Assembly: GCA_002256995.1 (NCBI GenBank) | Contig: NCGX01000003.1 | Span: 124,001-188,000, forward strand | Reading direction: 5' to 3' | Length of the DNA: 64,000 nucleotides | DNA from: Hydrogenophilales bacterium 16-64-40 | GTDB lineage: Bacteria > Pseudomonadota > Gammaproteobacteria > Burkholderiales > Thiobacillaceae | Shown: positions 35,809 through 47,144 of the stretch, one piece after another | Numbering within the stretch: position 1 is the stretch's first letter | Layout of the letters: every line of letters starts with the position of its first letter | Position numbers and translations under genes: made by a program | Notes under the pieces: generated by a model | The model's input: only the letters and a program-made list of their open reading frames with translations | Database searches by the model: none | What the model was told of the DNA's origin: nothing

Positions 35809-37256
35809 AGCAGAATGATGTCGTACTGCTCCTGCGGGTAGCTCGTTTCGACCTGCAGCGATACCGGCTTGCCGATGAAGTCGATGAGCTGGGCAAGGCT
35901 GCCGGACTCCTCGTCGAGGAACAGGTCGATGACGCTTTGCGAGGCGACGATGCGGTATTCGCGCGCCTCGAACTGGCGCGCCTCGCGCAGGATCTCGCGC
36001 AGCACGTCGTAGCACACGGTCTGCGCGGTCTTGATTTCGCCGCGCCCGGCGCAGGTGGGGCACGTCTCGCACAGGATGTGCGCCAGCGACTCGCGGGTGC
36101 GCTTGCGCGTCATTTCCACCAGCCCCAGCGCGGAGAAGCCGCTGACGGTGCTGCGGGTGGGGTCGCGCGCCAGGGTCTTCTTCAACTCGGTGAGCACCGC
36201 GTCCTGGTGCTCGGCGTTGTCCATGTCGATGAAGTCGATGATGATGATGCCGCCGAGGTTCCGCAGGCGCAGCTGGCGCGCGATGGACTGCGCGGCTTCG
36301 AGATTGGTCTTGAAAATGGTGTCGTCGAAGTTGCGCGCGCCGACGAAACCGCCGGTGTTGACGTCAACCGTGGTCAGCGCCTCGGTCTGATCGATGATGA
36401 GGTAGCCGCCGGATTTGAGGTCGACGCGCCGCCCCAGTGCCCTGGCGATTTCGTCTTCGATGGAATGCAGGTCGAACAGCGGCCGGTCGGCGCTGAAGTG
36501 CTGCAGCTTATCGAGCACGGCAGCGGTGTAGTTTTGCGCGAACTCGGCCATGCGCTGATAGGTCTCGCGCGAGTCGATCAGGATGCGGGTGGTGTCGCGG
36601 TTGACGAAGTCGCGCAGCACGCGCAGCGACAGGTCGAGGTCCTGATACAGGAGGCACGGCACATCGCAGTTGCCGCGCGCCTGGATGTTGCTCCACAGCC
36701 GGCGCAGGTAGTCGATGTCGGCCTGCATTTCGGCGTCTTCCGCGGTTTCCGCCATGGTGCGCACGATGAAGCCGCCGGTGGCGTCCGCCGGCATCAGCCG
36801 GTGCAGCTTCTGGCGCAGCTGTTCGCGCTCTTCCTCGCCCTCGATTTTCTGCGAAATGCCGATGTGGCTTTCCTGCGGCAGATAGACCAGATAGCGCCCG
36901 GCGAAACTGATCTGGGTGGACAGCCGAGCGCCCTTGGTGCCGATCGGGTCCTTGACCACCTGCACCATCAGGCTCTGGCTCTCGTGCAGGATCTGCTCGA
37001 TCGGGCGCTCCGGCTCGCTGCCGTGGCGCTCTTCCCAGATGTCGGCCACGTGCAGGAAGGCCGCGCGCTCGAGGCCGATGTCGATGAACGCCGACTGCAT
37101 CCCCGGCAGCACGCGCACCACGCGTCCCATGTAGACATTGCTCACCAGCCCGCGACATTGCGCGCGCTCGATGTGCAGTTCCTGCACCGAGCCCAGGTGC
37201 AGCACGGCGACGCGGGTTTCCTGCGGGGTGACGTTGACGAGGATTTCTTCGCTCAT
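35805..37256 (-). CDS. rng: Ribonuclease G
   Basis: An endoribonuclease for 16S rRNA 5'-end maturation and mRNA decay, 483 residues. An S1 domain (about residues 37-120, with NVYMGRVVRVLPGMQSAFIDIGLERAAFLHV) precedes the RNase H-like catalytic part, with DVNTGGFVGARNFDDTIFKTNLEAA and IIIDFIDMD. The zinc-link cysteines are in CPTCAGRG. The absence of a long unstructured C-terminal scaffold distinguishes it from RNase E. It heads alkA and lies downstream of maf. Confidence 0.95.
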   Translation of the reverse strand: MSEEILVNVTPQETRVAVLHLGSVQELHIERAQCRGLVSNVYMGRVVRVLPGMQSAFIDIGLERAAFLHVADIWEERHGSEPERPIEQILHESQSLMVQVVKDPIGTKGARLSTQISFAGRYLVYLPQESHIGISQKIEGEEEREQLRQKLHRLMPADATGGFIVRTMAETAEDAEMQADIDYLRRLWSNIQARGNCDVPCLLYQDLDLSLRVLRDFVNRDTTRILIDSRETYQRMAEFAQNYTAAVLDKLQHFSADRPLFDLHSIEDEIARALGRRVDLKSGGYLIIDQTEALTTVDVNTGGFVGARNFDDTIFKTNLEAAQSIARQLRLRNLGGIIIIDFIDMDNAEHQDAVLTELKKTLARDPTRSTVSGFSALGLVEMTRKRTRESLAHILCETCPTCAGRGEIKTAQTVCYDVLREILREARQFEAREYRIVASQSVIDLFLDEESGSLAQLIDFIGKPVSLQVETSYPQEQYDIILL

Positions 37257-37276
37257 GGTGGGATGGCCCGCAATCC

Positions 37277-37888
37277 TCAGACGGCGAGGCCGAAGGCTCT
37301 CAATAAAACGGCTGTTTCATATAACGGCAAGCCCATGATGCCGCTGTAGCTGCCGTCGATATGTTCGGCAAATGCGCCGGCGCGCCCCTGGATGGCGTAG
37401 GCGCCGGCCTTGCCAAGGTATTCGCCTGTTTCCAGGTAGCGTGTGATGGTGGCGGCATCAAGATCGGCGAACTTGACCCGGCTGGACGACAGGCGCATTT
37501 CCAGCCGGTCTTCATGCTGCACCGCCACCGCGGTGTGCACCTGGTGTTCGCGCCCGGACAGCCGCGCCAGCATGGCCGATGCCTCGGCGCGCATGGCCGG
37601 CTTGCCAAGGATGGCGCCGTCCAGTTCGACCACCGTGTCCGCACCCAGCACCGGAAAGCGCAGCAGGCGGCGGGTATCCACCGCATGCCAGCCGCAGGCG
37701 GCCTTTGCGGTCGCCATGCGCTGCACAAAATCGGACGCGGCCTCGCCCGCGTTCGGGGTTTCGATGACGTCCATGCGGCCGACCACGGCACGCAGCGGCA
37801 GCACGTCGTAAGCAACCCCGATCTGCTTGAGGAGTTCGCGCCGCCGCGACGATTGCGAAGCCAGGTAGATCCGTTTATCAACCAGCAT
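37277..37888 (-). CDS. maf: Maf-family nucleoside triphosphate pyrophosphatase
   Basis: A 203-residue house-cleaning pyrophosphatase that hydrolyses non-canonical or pyrimidine nucleotides (dTTP/UTP or 7-methyl-GTP, depending on subgroup). Signatures are the N-terminal [46 protein letters not shown] and [10 protein letters not shown]. The [10 protein letters not shown] start and GRAGAF suggest the YhdE-like dTTPase subgroup, with moderate certainty. Confidence 0.92.
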   Translation of the reverse strand: MLVDKRIYLASQSSRRRELLKQIGVAYDVLPLRAVVGRMDVIETPNAGEAASDFVQRMATAKAACGWHAVDTRRLLRFPVLGADTVVELDGAILGKPAMRAEASAMLARLSGREHQVHTAVAVQHEDRLEMRLSSSRVKFADLDAATITRYLETGEYLGKAGAYAIQGRAGAFAEHIDGSYSGIMGLPLYETAVLLRAFGLAV

Positions 37889-37902
37889 GTTCGTTATTTT
37901 CC

Positions 37903-38373
37903 TTAATCACGATGGTAAGGGTGCCCCTTGATGATACATACGGCACGATACAACTGTTCGACCAGCATGACCCGCGCCAGCGCGTGCGGCAAGGTCAGTT
38001 TCGACAGCCCCAGCAATTTGCCCGCACGCGCTTTCACACTGTCGGCAAGGCCATCCGCACCGCCGACCACGAACGCCGGCGACACCCCCTCGGCCATCCA
38101 GCCCTCCAACCAGGCGGCCAGTTCGCGCGTGCTCACTTGCGTGCCGCGCTCGTCGAGCACCACCGGCACGCAGCCGGCAGGCAGTGCGGCCAGGATGCGC
38201 TCGGCCTCCAGCTGCCGCGCGCGCGCGCCGTCCTCGCCGGCCACACGATGGCCCGGCTTGATCTCGGTGAGCAGCAAAGGCAGGTCGGGCGGCATGCGGC
38301 GCGCATAGTCGTCGTAGCCCGTGTTGATCCAGCCAGGCATCTTGTGGCCGACGGCGATCAGGTGCAGTTTCAC
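37903..38373 (-). CDS. rlmH: 23S rRNA (pseudouridine(1915)-N(3))-methyltransferase
   Basis: A small SPOUT methyltransferase of 156 residues acting on helix 69 of 23S rRNA. It shows [25 protein letters not shown], the SAM-knot FVVGGADGL, and the C-terminal [22 protein letters not shown] ... GHPYHRD, which is diagnostic. It starts at GTG 38373 and lies 24 bases after rsfS. That gap contains an 11-bp near-direct repeat CCTAG(C/T)GGTCC. Confidence 0.96.
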   Translation of the reverse strand: MKLHLIAVGHKMPGWINTGYDDYARRMPPDLPLLLTEIKPGHRVAGEDGARARQLEAERILAALPAGCVPVVLDERGTQVSTRELAAWLEGWMAEGVSPAFVVGGADGLADSVKARAGKLLGLSKLTLPHALARVMLVEQLYRAVCIIKGHPYHRD

Positions 38374-38397
38374 CTAGCGGTCCAGGTGTAGTTAAAC

Positions 38398-38757
38398 CTA
38401 GTGGTCCGCTTGTATATGGCGGGCGCGCGCCGCTTCGGCTGCGCCCCACAACTCCTCCAGATTGTAATGCGTGCGCGTGGCGGGCAGCATCACATGGACG
38501 ATCACGTCGCCGAGGTCGAGCAGCACCCATTCGCCAGTCTCCTCGCCTTCCGTGTTGCCCACGTATTCGTCGGCTTCCTTCATCTTGATCCGCACATTGT
38601 CGGCGAGCGAGCGGGTCTGGCGATTGGACGTGCCGCTGGCGATCACCATGCGCTCGAACAGCGAGGTGAGCTTGCCGGTATCGATCACGGTGATGTCTTG
38701 CGCCTTGACGTCTTCGAGGGCGGCGACGATCAGTTTGATTTTGTCTTCAATGTTCAT
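38398..38757 (-). CDS. rsfS: Ribosomal silencing factor RsfS
   Basis: A 119-residue protein that binds L14 and blocks subunit joining under starvation. Typical segments are IVAALEDVKAQDITVIDT, VIASGTSNRQTRSLADNV, EEWVLLDLGDVIVHV-like GEWVLLDLGDVIVHVM and YNLEELW. It overlaps the nadD stop by ATGA, the common nadD-rsfS-rlmH order. Confidence 0.95.
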   Translation of the reverse strand: MNIEDKIKLIVAALEDVKAQDITVIDTGKLTSLFERMVIASGTSNRQTRSLADNVRIKMKEADEYVGNTEGEETGEWVLLDLGDVIVHVMLPATRTHYNLEELWGAAEAARARHIQADH

Positions 38758-39431
38758 GGGTTGTGTCGGTAAAGTTGGTGTTCGTCAATATAGTCGAGCA
38801 CGGCATCGGGCAGCAGATACCGTGCGCTGCGGTGCCGTGCCAGGGTTTCGCGGATGGCGGTGGCTGAAATGGCCAGCGGCGTCATTTGCCGCAACAGCAC
38901 CGAACCGGCCGGGCCGGAGACCGGACCGTCGGTGAGCTGCCGTTGCGATACTTCATTTTTCAAAATCTCCGGCATGGCATCGGACTGTAACAGCTGCGCG
39001 CCGGGGCGCGCGGCCACCGCAATATGCGCCAGCACGAACAGCTGCCGCCATTCGTGCCAGGTCGGCAGCCCGAGAAACGCATCCGCACCCAGCAGCAGCC
39101 ACAGCGGTTGCTCGAAACCCAGTTCGGCACGCAAGGCTGCCAGCGTGTCCACCGTGTAGCTCGGGCGCGGGCTTTCCACCTCTCGCGCATCCACGGAAAA
39201 AAGCGGGTTGCCGGCAATCGCGCGGCGCACCATCTCCAGGCGGTGGGGGGCCGCGGTGCGCGGTGCCCCGCGGTGCGGCGGCTGCCCGGCGGGAATGAAC
39301 CGCACCCGCGCCAGCCCTAGCGCCTCGGCCATTTCCTCGGCCAGCCGCAGATGACCGAAGTGGATGGGGTCGAAGGTGCCACCGAAAACGCCGATGGCGG
39401 GATGGGTGAGGCGATAGGGGTGAGGGCTCAT
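38754..39431 (-). CDS. nadD: Nicotinate-nucleotide adenylyltransferase
   Basis: It adenylates nicotinate mononucleotide in NAD synthesis. The 225-residue protein contains GVFGGTFDPIHFGHLRLAEE, with the HxGH nucleotide site, WLLLGADAFLGLPTWHEW, and the C-terminal ISATAIRETLARHRSARYLLPDAVLDYI. The N-terminal 12 residues (MSPHPYRLTHPA) are not conserved; they are encoded by one arm of a 20-bp inverted repeat whose loop holds the ATG. No other start codon is available close to the conserved GVFGG. Confidence 0.94.
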   Translation of the reverse strand: MSPHPYRLTHPAIGVFGGTFDPIHFGHLRLAEEMAEALGLARVRFIPAGQPPHRGAPRTAAPHRLEMVRRAIAGNPLFSVDAREVESPRPSYTVDTLAALRAELGFEQPLWLLLGADAFLGLPTWHEWRQLFVLAHIAVAARPGAQLLQSDAMPEILKNEVSQRQLTDGPVSGPAGSVLLRQMTPLAISATAIRETLARHRSARYLLPDAVLDYIDEHQLYRHNP

Positions 39432-39459
39432 GCGCCCGACCTCACCCCTATCGCCTCAC
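39406..39459. repeat. Inverted heptamer array around the nadD start
   Basis: GTGAGGCGATAGGGGTGAGG (39406-39425) pairs perfectly with 39440-39459 across a 14-base loop containing the nadD start codon. The sequence is built of heptamers such as GTGAGGC, GATAGGG and GTGAGGG; another GCCTCAC unit follows the right arm. The same heptamers recur at 59091-59118. Confidence 0.85.
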
Positions 39460-39474
39460 GCCTCACCGTTCTGC

Positions 39475-40752
39475 TCACCCGCGTACGTGCCCGTCGCCCA
39501 ACACGACCCACTTCTGGCTGGTCAGCCCCTCGAGCCCGACCGGGCCGCGCGCATGGATCTTGTCGGTGGAAATGCCGATCTCGGCGCCGAGGCCGTATTC
39601 GAAGCCGTCGGCAAAGCGGGTCGAGGCATTGACCACGACGCTCGCCGAATCCACCTCGCGCAGGAAGCGGCGCGCGCGGCCGTAGTCCTCGGTGACGATG
39701 GCGTCGGTGTGATGCGAGCCATGGGTGTTGATGTGGATCATTGCGGCGTCGAGGTCGTCGACCACCTTGACCGCGATGATGGGGCCGAGGTATTCCTCGG
39801 TCCAGTCGGCGTCCACGGCGGCCTTCAGCTTGTCGGCCGCGACGCCGGCGCCCCTGAGGATCGCCAGCGCTTCCGGACAGCCACGCATTTCCACGCCCTT
39901 GCCGGCCAGCATTTTACCGATCTCCGGCAGCGCTGCGGCGGCGACGCCGCGCGCCACCAGCAGCGACTCGGTGGTGTTGCAGGTGCCGTAGCGCTGGGTC
40001 TTGGCGTTCTCGACGATCTTCAGCGCCTTGGCCAGGTCGGCGCGGTCGTCCACGTAGACGTGGCAGTTGCCGTGCAGGTGCTTGATCACCGGCACCCGCG
40101 CCTCGCCGGTGATGCGCTCGATCAGACCCTTGCCGCCGCGCGGCACGATGACGTCGACGTAGTCCTTCATGGTGATGAGTTCGCCCACCGCGGCGCGGTC
40201 GGTGGTCTCGACCACCTGCACCACGGTCGCCGGCAGACCGGCGGCCTCCAGCCCTTCGCGCACGCAGGCGGCGATGGCTTGATTGGAGTGCAGCGCCTCG
40301 GAGCCGCCGCGCAGGATCGCGGCGTTGCCGGATTTGAGGCACAGGCCTGCGGCATCCGCCGTCACGTTGGGACGCGCCTCGTAAATGATGCCGATGACGC
40401 CGAGCGGCACCCGCATCTTGCCGACCTGGATGCCGGACGGGCGGTACTTGAGGCCGTCGATTTCGCCGACGGGATCAGGCAGCGCGGCGATCTGCTCCAG
40501 GCCTTCGGCCATGCCGGCGACGGTCTGGTCGGACAGTTGCAGGCGGTCGAGCAGCGCGGCGTCGAGCCCGCTGGCGCGCGCCTGCTCCATGTCGCGCGCA
40601 TTGGCTTCGAGCAGCCTGGCGGCATCGCGCCGGATCGCCGCCGCCATCGCCAGCAGCGCGTGGTTCTTCTGGTTGGTGTCGGCGCGGGCAATCGCGCGCG
40701 CGGCTTCGCGCGCCTGCTTGCCCAGCGTCTGCATGTAGCTTTTAACGTCCAT
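39475..40752 (-). CDS. proA: Gamma-glutamyl phosphate reductase
   Basis: The second enzyme of proline synthesis, reducing gamma-glutamyl phosphate with NADPH. From ATG 40752 it has 425 residues. The catalytic cysteine is in [53 protein letters not shown] and [22 protein letters not shown] are all conserved. The internal ATG was chosen because TGGAAAAC lies just upstream. An ATG at 40764 is an alternative. It overlaps the end of holA by 11 bases. Confidence 0.95.
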   Translation of the reverse strand: MDVKSYMQTLGKQAREAARAIARADTNQKNHALLAMAAAIRRDAARLLEANARDMEQARASGLDAALLDRLQLSDQTVAGMAEGLEQIAALPDPVGEIDGLKYRPSGIQVGKMRVPLGVIGIIYEARPNVTADAAGLCLKSGNAAILRGGSEALHSNQAIAACVREGLEAAGLPATVVQVVETTDRAAVGELITMKDYVDVIVPRGGKGLIERITGEARVPVIKHLHGNCHVYVDDRADLAKALKIVENAKTQRYGTCNTTESLLVARGVAAAALPEIGKMLAGKGVEMRGCPEALAILRGAGVAADKLKAAVDADWTEEYLGPIIAVKVVDDLDAAMIHINTHGSHHTDAIVTEDYGRARRFLREVDSASVVVNASTRFADGFEYGLGAEIGISTDKIHARGPVGLEGLTSQKWVVLGDGHVRG

Positions 40753-41775
40753 ATCGTTTTCCATTGCCTGCCGGTTCAGCCAGCGTCAGTCCCATGCGCA
40801 GCAGCGTATCCCACGGATCGCCCACCCGCTCCAGCCCCTTGGCCTGGCGGTCGACCAGTGCCAGGTCGGCCAGCGCGGCCTCGATCCGGGCCAGGTCCAG
40901 GCGCTTGAGCGCGCGTTCGATCTGCGGCGCGCGCTGCTTGTCGCGCCCCCACAGCGTCCGCATCAGGCCCGGCAGGCTGTCGCCCTGCACAAGGGCTGAT
41001 TTTAGCCTGAGCAGCAGCCCGACCGCCGACGTCACCTGCCACAGGATGGCCGGCACCGCCTCGCCCGCATCCTTGAGGTCGATCACGATCTGCGCAAAGC
41101 GCGCGCCGTCGCCGGCGTAGAGCGCATCCGCGAGGGCGTCGGCCTCCAGCCGGCTGACGTCGACCACCGCATGCTCGACATCGGCCAGCGTCACCGCCCC
41201 CGCCGGCAGCAGCAGCGCGAGCTTGTCGATTTCCTGCTGCGCCGCCAATAAATTGCCTTCGACCTGATCGGCCAGAAATTCCAGCGCGGCGCGCTCGGCG
41301 CGCAGGCCCTGTTTGGCGAGCCGGCGCTCGATCCAGCCGGGCAGCTGGGAACGGTCGAGCGGTCGCGCCTCGACCACCACGCCGGCGACTGCCAGGGTGG
41401 TGAACCAGCGGCTTTTCATGGCTTTCCAGTCCAGACCCGGCAGGCTGATCAGCGTCAGCGTATCGGCCGGCAGTTTGGCCGCATAGGTTTCCAGCGCCTT
41501 GGCGCCATCAATGCCGGGCTTGCCGGAGGGCACGCGGATTTCGGTCAGGCGGCGCTCGGCGAACAGCGAGAGGTTGTCGCTGCCGGAAAAAATGCTCTGC
41601 CAGTTGTAGCGCCCCTGCACGGTGTACACGTTGCGCTCGCTGTGTCCGGCCGCACGCGCCGCCACGCGGATGGCGTCACACGCCTCCTGTGCCCCCAGCG
41701 GCTCGTCGCCCACCACCACGTAGAGCGCAGCGAGGCCGCGCGCAAGCTGGTCAGGCAGACGATCGGCCGCGATAT

Positions 41776-41779
<4 letters not shown>
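40742..41779 (-). CDS. holA: DNA polymerase III subunit delta
   Basis: The clamp-opening wrench of the clamp loader, 345 residues. It has the AAA+-like N-terminal domain ([22 protein letters not shown]) without a working P-loop, as normal for delta, the [19 protein letters not shown] core, and the C-terminal collar helices ([23 protein letters not shown]). It lies between lptE and proA, overlapping both. The leuS-lptE-holA order is conserved in proteobacteria. Confidence 0.93.
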
Positions 41780-44873
<3,094 letters not shown>

Positions 44874-44890
44874 TTAGAATCAAGCCGGCG

Positions 44891-44896
44891 ATTATA
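44891..44896 (-). promoter_or_regulatory. Candidate -10 box of leuS
   Basis: A perfect TATAAT on the minus strand lies 30 bases upstream of the leuS start. No TTGACA-like -35 is visible at the usual distance. Confidence 0.4.
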
Positions 44897-44993
44897 CCGT
44901 CCGCCCGGCGTGGCCCGCTTGCCTGAGCTGCCCGCAGGGAACGCACGACGACTGCCCCGGCCGCTGCGTCCCTATATCCAAGAAGGAGACTCC

Positions 44994-45485
44994 ATGAAAA
45001 AGCTGCTTCCCCTCGCCCTGCTGGCCGCCACCCTGCCTGCCATGGCCGCCCAGCCTGACATCCTGCCCGTCAAGCAAATCGGCCTGGAACTGGCGCGCGA
45101 CATCGCCATGGCCTCGATCGATGCCTGCCGCCAGGACGGCTACAACGTGGCCGCCGTGGTGCTCGACCGCGCCGGCAACCTGCAGGTTGCGCTGCGCGAC
45201 AGCCTGGCGGCGCGCCACACGCTGGAAATCGCCGAACGCAAGGCCGGCATGGCCATCATGTCGGGCGTCGACTCCGGCGAATTCCGCGCCGCCCGCGCCG
45301 ACATCCGCCCCGAGCTCAACCACATCAACGGCCTCATCGTCATGGACGGCGCTCTGCCGATCCGCGCCGCCGGCAGCCTGATCGGCGCCATCGGGGTGTC
45401 CGGCGCGCCCGGCGGCGACAAGGACCGCGCCTGCGCCGCCGCCGCTTTGCGCAAGCTGGAGGAGCGGCTGGAGTTCGCCCTGTAG
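44994..45485 (+). CDS. Secreted GlcG/HbpS-family (heme-binding-like) protein
   Basis: A 163-residue protein with a Sec signal (ending PAMAAQ at about 20) and a GlcG/HbpS fold: ALARDIAMASIDACRQDGYNVAAVVLDRAGNLQVALRD in outline, then GGLIV-like HINGLIVMDGALPIRAAGSLIGAIGVSGAPGGDKDRACAAAAL. HbpS binds haem and iron in Streptomyces, but for most proteobacterial members the ligand is unknown. The ATG at 44994 has AAGGAGA eight bases upstream. The longer open frame into leuS antisense was rejected. Confidence 0.87.
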   Translation: MKKLLPLALLAATLPAMAAQPDILPVKQIGLELARDIAMASIDACRQDGYNVAAVVLDRAGNLQVALRDSLAARHTLEIAERKAGMAIMSGVDSGEFRAARADIRPELNHINGLIVMDGALPIRAAGSLIGAIGVSGAPGGDKDRACAAAALRKLEERLEFAL

Positions 45486-45514
45486 GGCCGGCCGGCCGGC
45501 GCGCGCATACCCGG

Positions 45515-45544
45515 GTGACAAGCCCCGCCCCGCGCGGGTAAAAT
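45515..45544 (+). promoter_or_regulatory. Candidate sigma-70 promoter for cbbP
   Basis: GTGACA at 45515-45520 and TAAAAT at 45539-45544 are 18 bases apart and 44 bases before the cbbP ATG. A CGCGCGGG stretch lies between them. Activation by a CbbR-type regulator is plausible but no operator was identified. Confidence 0.45.
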
Positions 45545-45588
45545 GTTGCGGTTTCGCTTAATCATCACCCATCCTCAGGGAGTCCCAC

Positions 45589-46476
45589 ATGTCCAAGAAG
45601 CATCCCGTCATTGCGGTCACGGGTTCATCCGGCGCCGGCACCACCACCGTCAAGCGCGCGTTCGAACACATTTTCTTCCGTGAAAAAATCAACGCCGCCG
45701 TGATCGAGGGCGACAGCTTCCACAGCCTGTCGCGCGTCGAATTCAAGGAAGCGGTGAAGAAAGCCGAAGCCGAAGGCAACATGTCGTTCAGCCACTTCGG
45801 CCCGCAGTCGAACCGCTTCGACAAACTGGCCGAGCTGTTCGAAACCTATGGCAAAACCGGCAGCGGCAAGAAGCGCTACTACATCCACAGCGACGAAGAA
45901 GCCGCCGAGCACAACAAGCGCCTCAGCACCAGCCTCAACCCCGGCGAATTCACCCCGTGGGAAGACGTGCCCGGCGGCTCCGACGTGCTGTTTTACGAAG
46001 GCCTGCACGGCCTGGTGAAGACCGACGACATCGACGTCTCCAAGCACGTCGACCTCGGCATCGGCGTGGTGCCCATCGTCAACCTCGAATGGATTCAGAA
46101 AATCCACCGCGACGGCGCCGAGCGCGGCTACTCGGCGGAAGTGATCGTCGACACCATCCTGCGCCGCATGCCGGACTACGTGAACTACATCACCCCGCAG
46201 TTCTCGCGCACCGACATCAACTTCCAGCGCGTGTCCACGGTCGACACCTCCAACCCCTTCATCACGCGCGACATCCCGACGCCAGACGAGAGCTTCATCG
46301 TGATCCGCTTCCGCGAGCCGAAGGGCGTCGACTTCCCCTATCTGCTGAACATGATCCCGAACTCCTTCATGTCGCGCCGCAACACCATCGTGGTGCCGGG
46401 CGCCAAGATGGGCTTCGCCATGGAACTGATCCTGGCGCCGATCATTCAGGACATGATCGCGAACAAAGGCAAGTAA
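45589..46476 (+). CDS. cbbP: Phosphoribulokinase (class I, bacterial type)
   Basis: It phosphorylates ribulose 5-phosphate to ribulose 1,5-bisphosphate, the CO2 acceptor of RuBisCO, and so marks a Calvin-cycle autotroph. The 295-residue length fits the octameric proteobacterial class. The P-loop is GSSGAGTTT (12-20). EGDSFHSLSR, HFGPQSNRFDKL, YEGLHGL and NEW-like NLEWIQKIHRD are conserved. The gene has its own promoter-like sequence and a strong terminator, with no RuBisCO or other cbb gene in the window, so it appears monocistronic here. Confidence 0.96.
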   Translation: MSKKHPVIAVTGSSGAGTTTVKRAFEHIFFREKINAAVIEGDSFHSLSRVEFKEAVKKAEAEGNMSFSHFGPQSNRFDKLAELFETYGKTGSGKKRYYIHSDEEAAEHNKRLSTSLNPGEFTPWEDVPGGSDVLFYEGLHGLVKTDDIDVSKHVDLGIGVVPIVNLEWIQKIHRDGAERGYSAEVIVDTILRRMPDYVNYITPQFSRTDINFQRVSTVDTSNPFITRDIPTPDESFIVIRFREPKGVDFPYLLNMIPNSFMSRRNTIVVPGAKMGFAMELILAPIIQDMIANKGK

Positions 46477-46495
46477 TCACCAAGTTGGGTGGAAC

Positions 46496-46525
46496 AAAAA
46501 CGGAGCCAAATGGCTCCGTTTTTTT
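46496..46525 (+). terminator. Rho-independent terminator of cbbP
   Basis: ACGGAGCCA and TGGCTCCGT form a perfect 9-bp stem with loop AA, preceded by A residues and followed by T7. The symmetric A and T runs may make it bidirectional, also serving the convergent small gene. Confidence 0.93.
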
Positions 46526-46542
46526 GTTTATGCAGATAAAGC

Positions 46543-46830
46543 TCAAAACCGGGAATCGTTCTCACAAGGGTTGCCGTCGAGGTCGCCATCCATCTTGGTG
46601 CCGGGGCAGTTCCTGGTGAAATACTCCGCCTCTTCTCTGGAAGTCATGTCAGAACAATAAACCCTGCCATCGCAGTTGAATGACCGCGGCGCAGAAGCTT
46701 GGACAACAGGTTCCGCCAATCCGGATTTTCTCGAAGAGGCTGACGCCTCGTCGAAATGGGGAGTGGGTTGTTTCTCGTTATATTTCCATGCACCGATCGC
46801 GATCAAGATTACCAAGATCAATTTTTTCAT
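46543..46830 (-). CDS. Small secreted protein with Excalibur calcium-binding motif
   Basis: A 95-residue protein starting with a membrane anchor or signal (KKLILVILIAIGAW). The C-terminal domain has the four cysteines and the DxDxDG loop of Excalibur domains, seen as FNCDGRVYCSDM ... NCPGTKMDGDLDGNPCE. It likely binds calcium outside the cytoplasm. Base composition is lower in GC than the surroundings. It converges on the cbbP terminator. The biological role is unknown. Confidence 0.8.
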   Translation of the reverse strand: MKKLILVILIAIGAWKYNEKQPTPHFDEASASSRKSGLAEPVVQASAPRSFNCDGRVYCSDMTSREEAEYFTRNCPGTKMDGDLDGNPCENDSRF

Positions 46831-46845
46831 TTATCCCATCCCCTT

Positions 46846-47097
46846 TCACACCACCGCGAATCCCACCAGCGCGATCTCGTCGCCGTCCTGGATCGGCGCG
46901 GATTTTTCGGCGAACTGCTTGTTCACGGTGACATTCAGCTTGGGATTGCCCAGCAGCATTTTTTTCCACATCTCGCCGCGCTTGGACAGCACGAACAACA
47001 GCCGCTCGACGTCGGTCACGTCCGGCGGCAGGGCGATTTCGTCGGCGGCCATGCCGAGGGTGTCGACAAGATCGCCAAAAAACAAAATTCTCACCAT
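46846..47097 (-). CDS. MoaD/ThiS-like ubiquitin-fold protein without terminal Gly-Gly
   Basis: An 83-residue protein with the MoaD-type opening VRILFFGDLVDTLG and the late beta-grasp segment VTVNKQFAEKSAPIQDGDEIALV. Molybdopterin synthase small subunits end in Gly-Gly, which carries the thiocarboxylate. This one ends GFAVV, so it cannot be activated in the usual way. It may be a divergent, repurposed member. No moaE or other molybdenum cofactor gene lies nearby. Confidence 0.75.
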   Translation of the reverse strand: MVRILFFGDLVDTLGMAADEIALPPDVTDVERLLFVLSKRGEMWKKMLLGNPKLNVTVNKQFAEKSAPIQDGDEIALVGFAVV

Positions 47098-47108
47098 CTG
47101 TGGACCTT

Positions 47109-47114
47109 TATAAT
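47109..47114 (+). promoter_or_regulatory. Candidate -10 box before the helicase gene
   Basis: TATAAT lies 30 bases before the ATG at 47145. The best -35 (TTCTCA at 47088-47093) is weak and the spacing is 15 bases. Confidence 0.35.
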
Positions 47115-47144
47115 CTGCAATTGACCGCCCGATTTTACCCCCGT

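Noticed and set aside
38371-38412. Near-direct repeat CCTAG(C/T)GGTCC between rsfS and rlmH as a regulator site
   Set aside because: Only two short copies, partly inside coding ends; could be chance.
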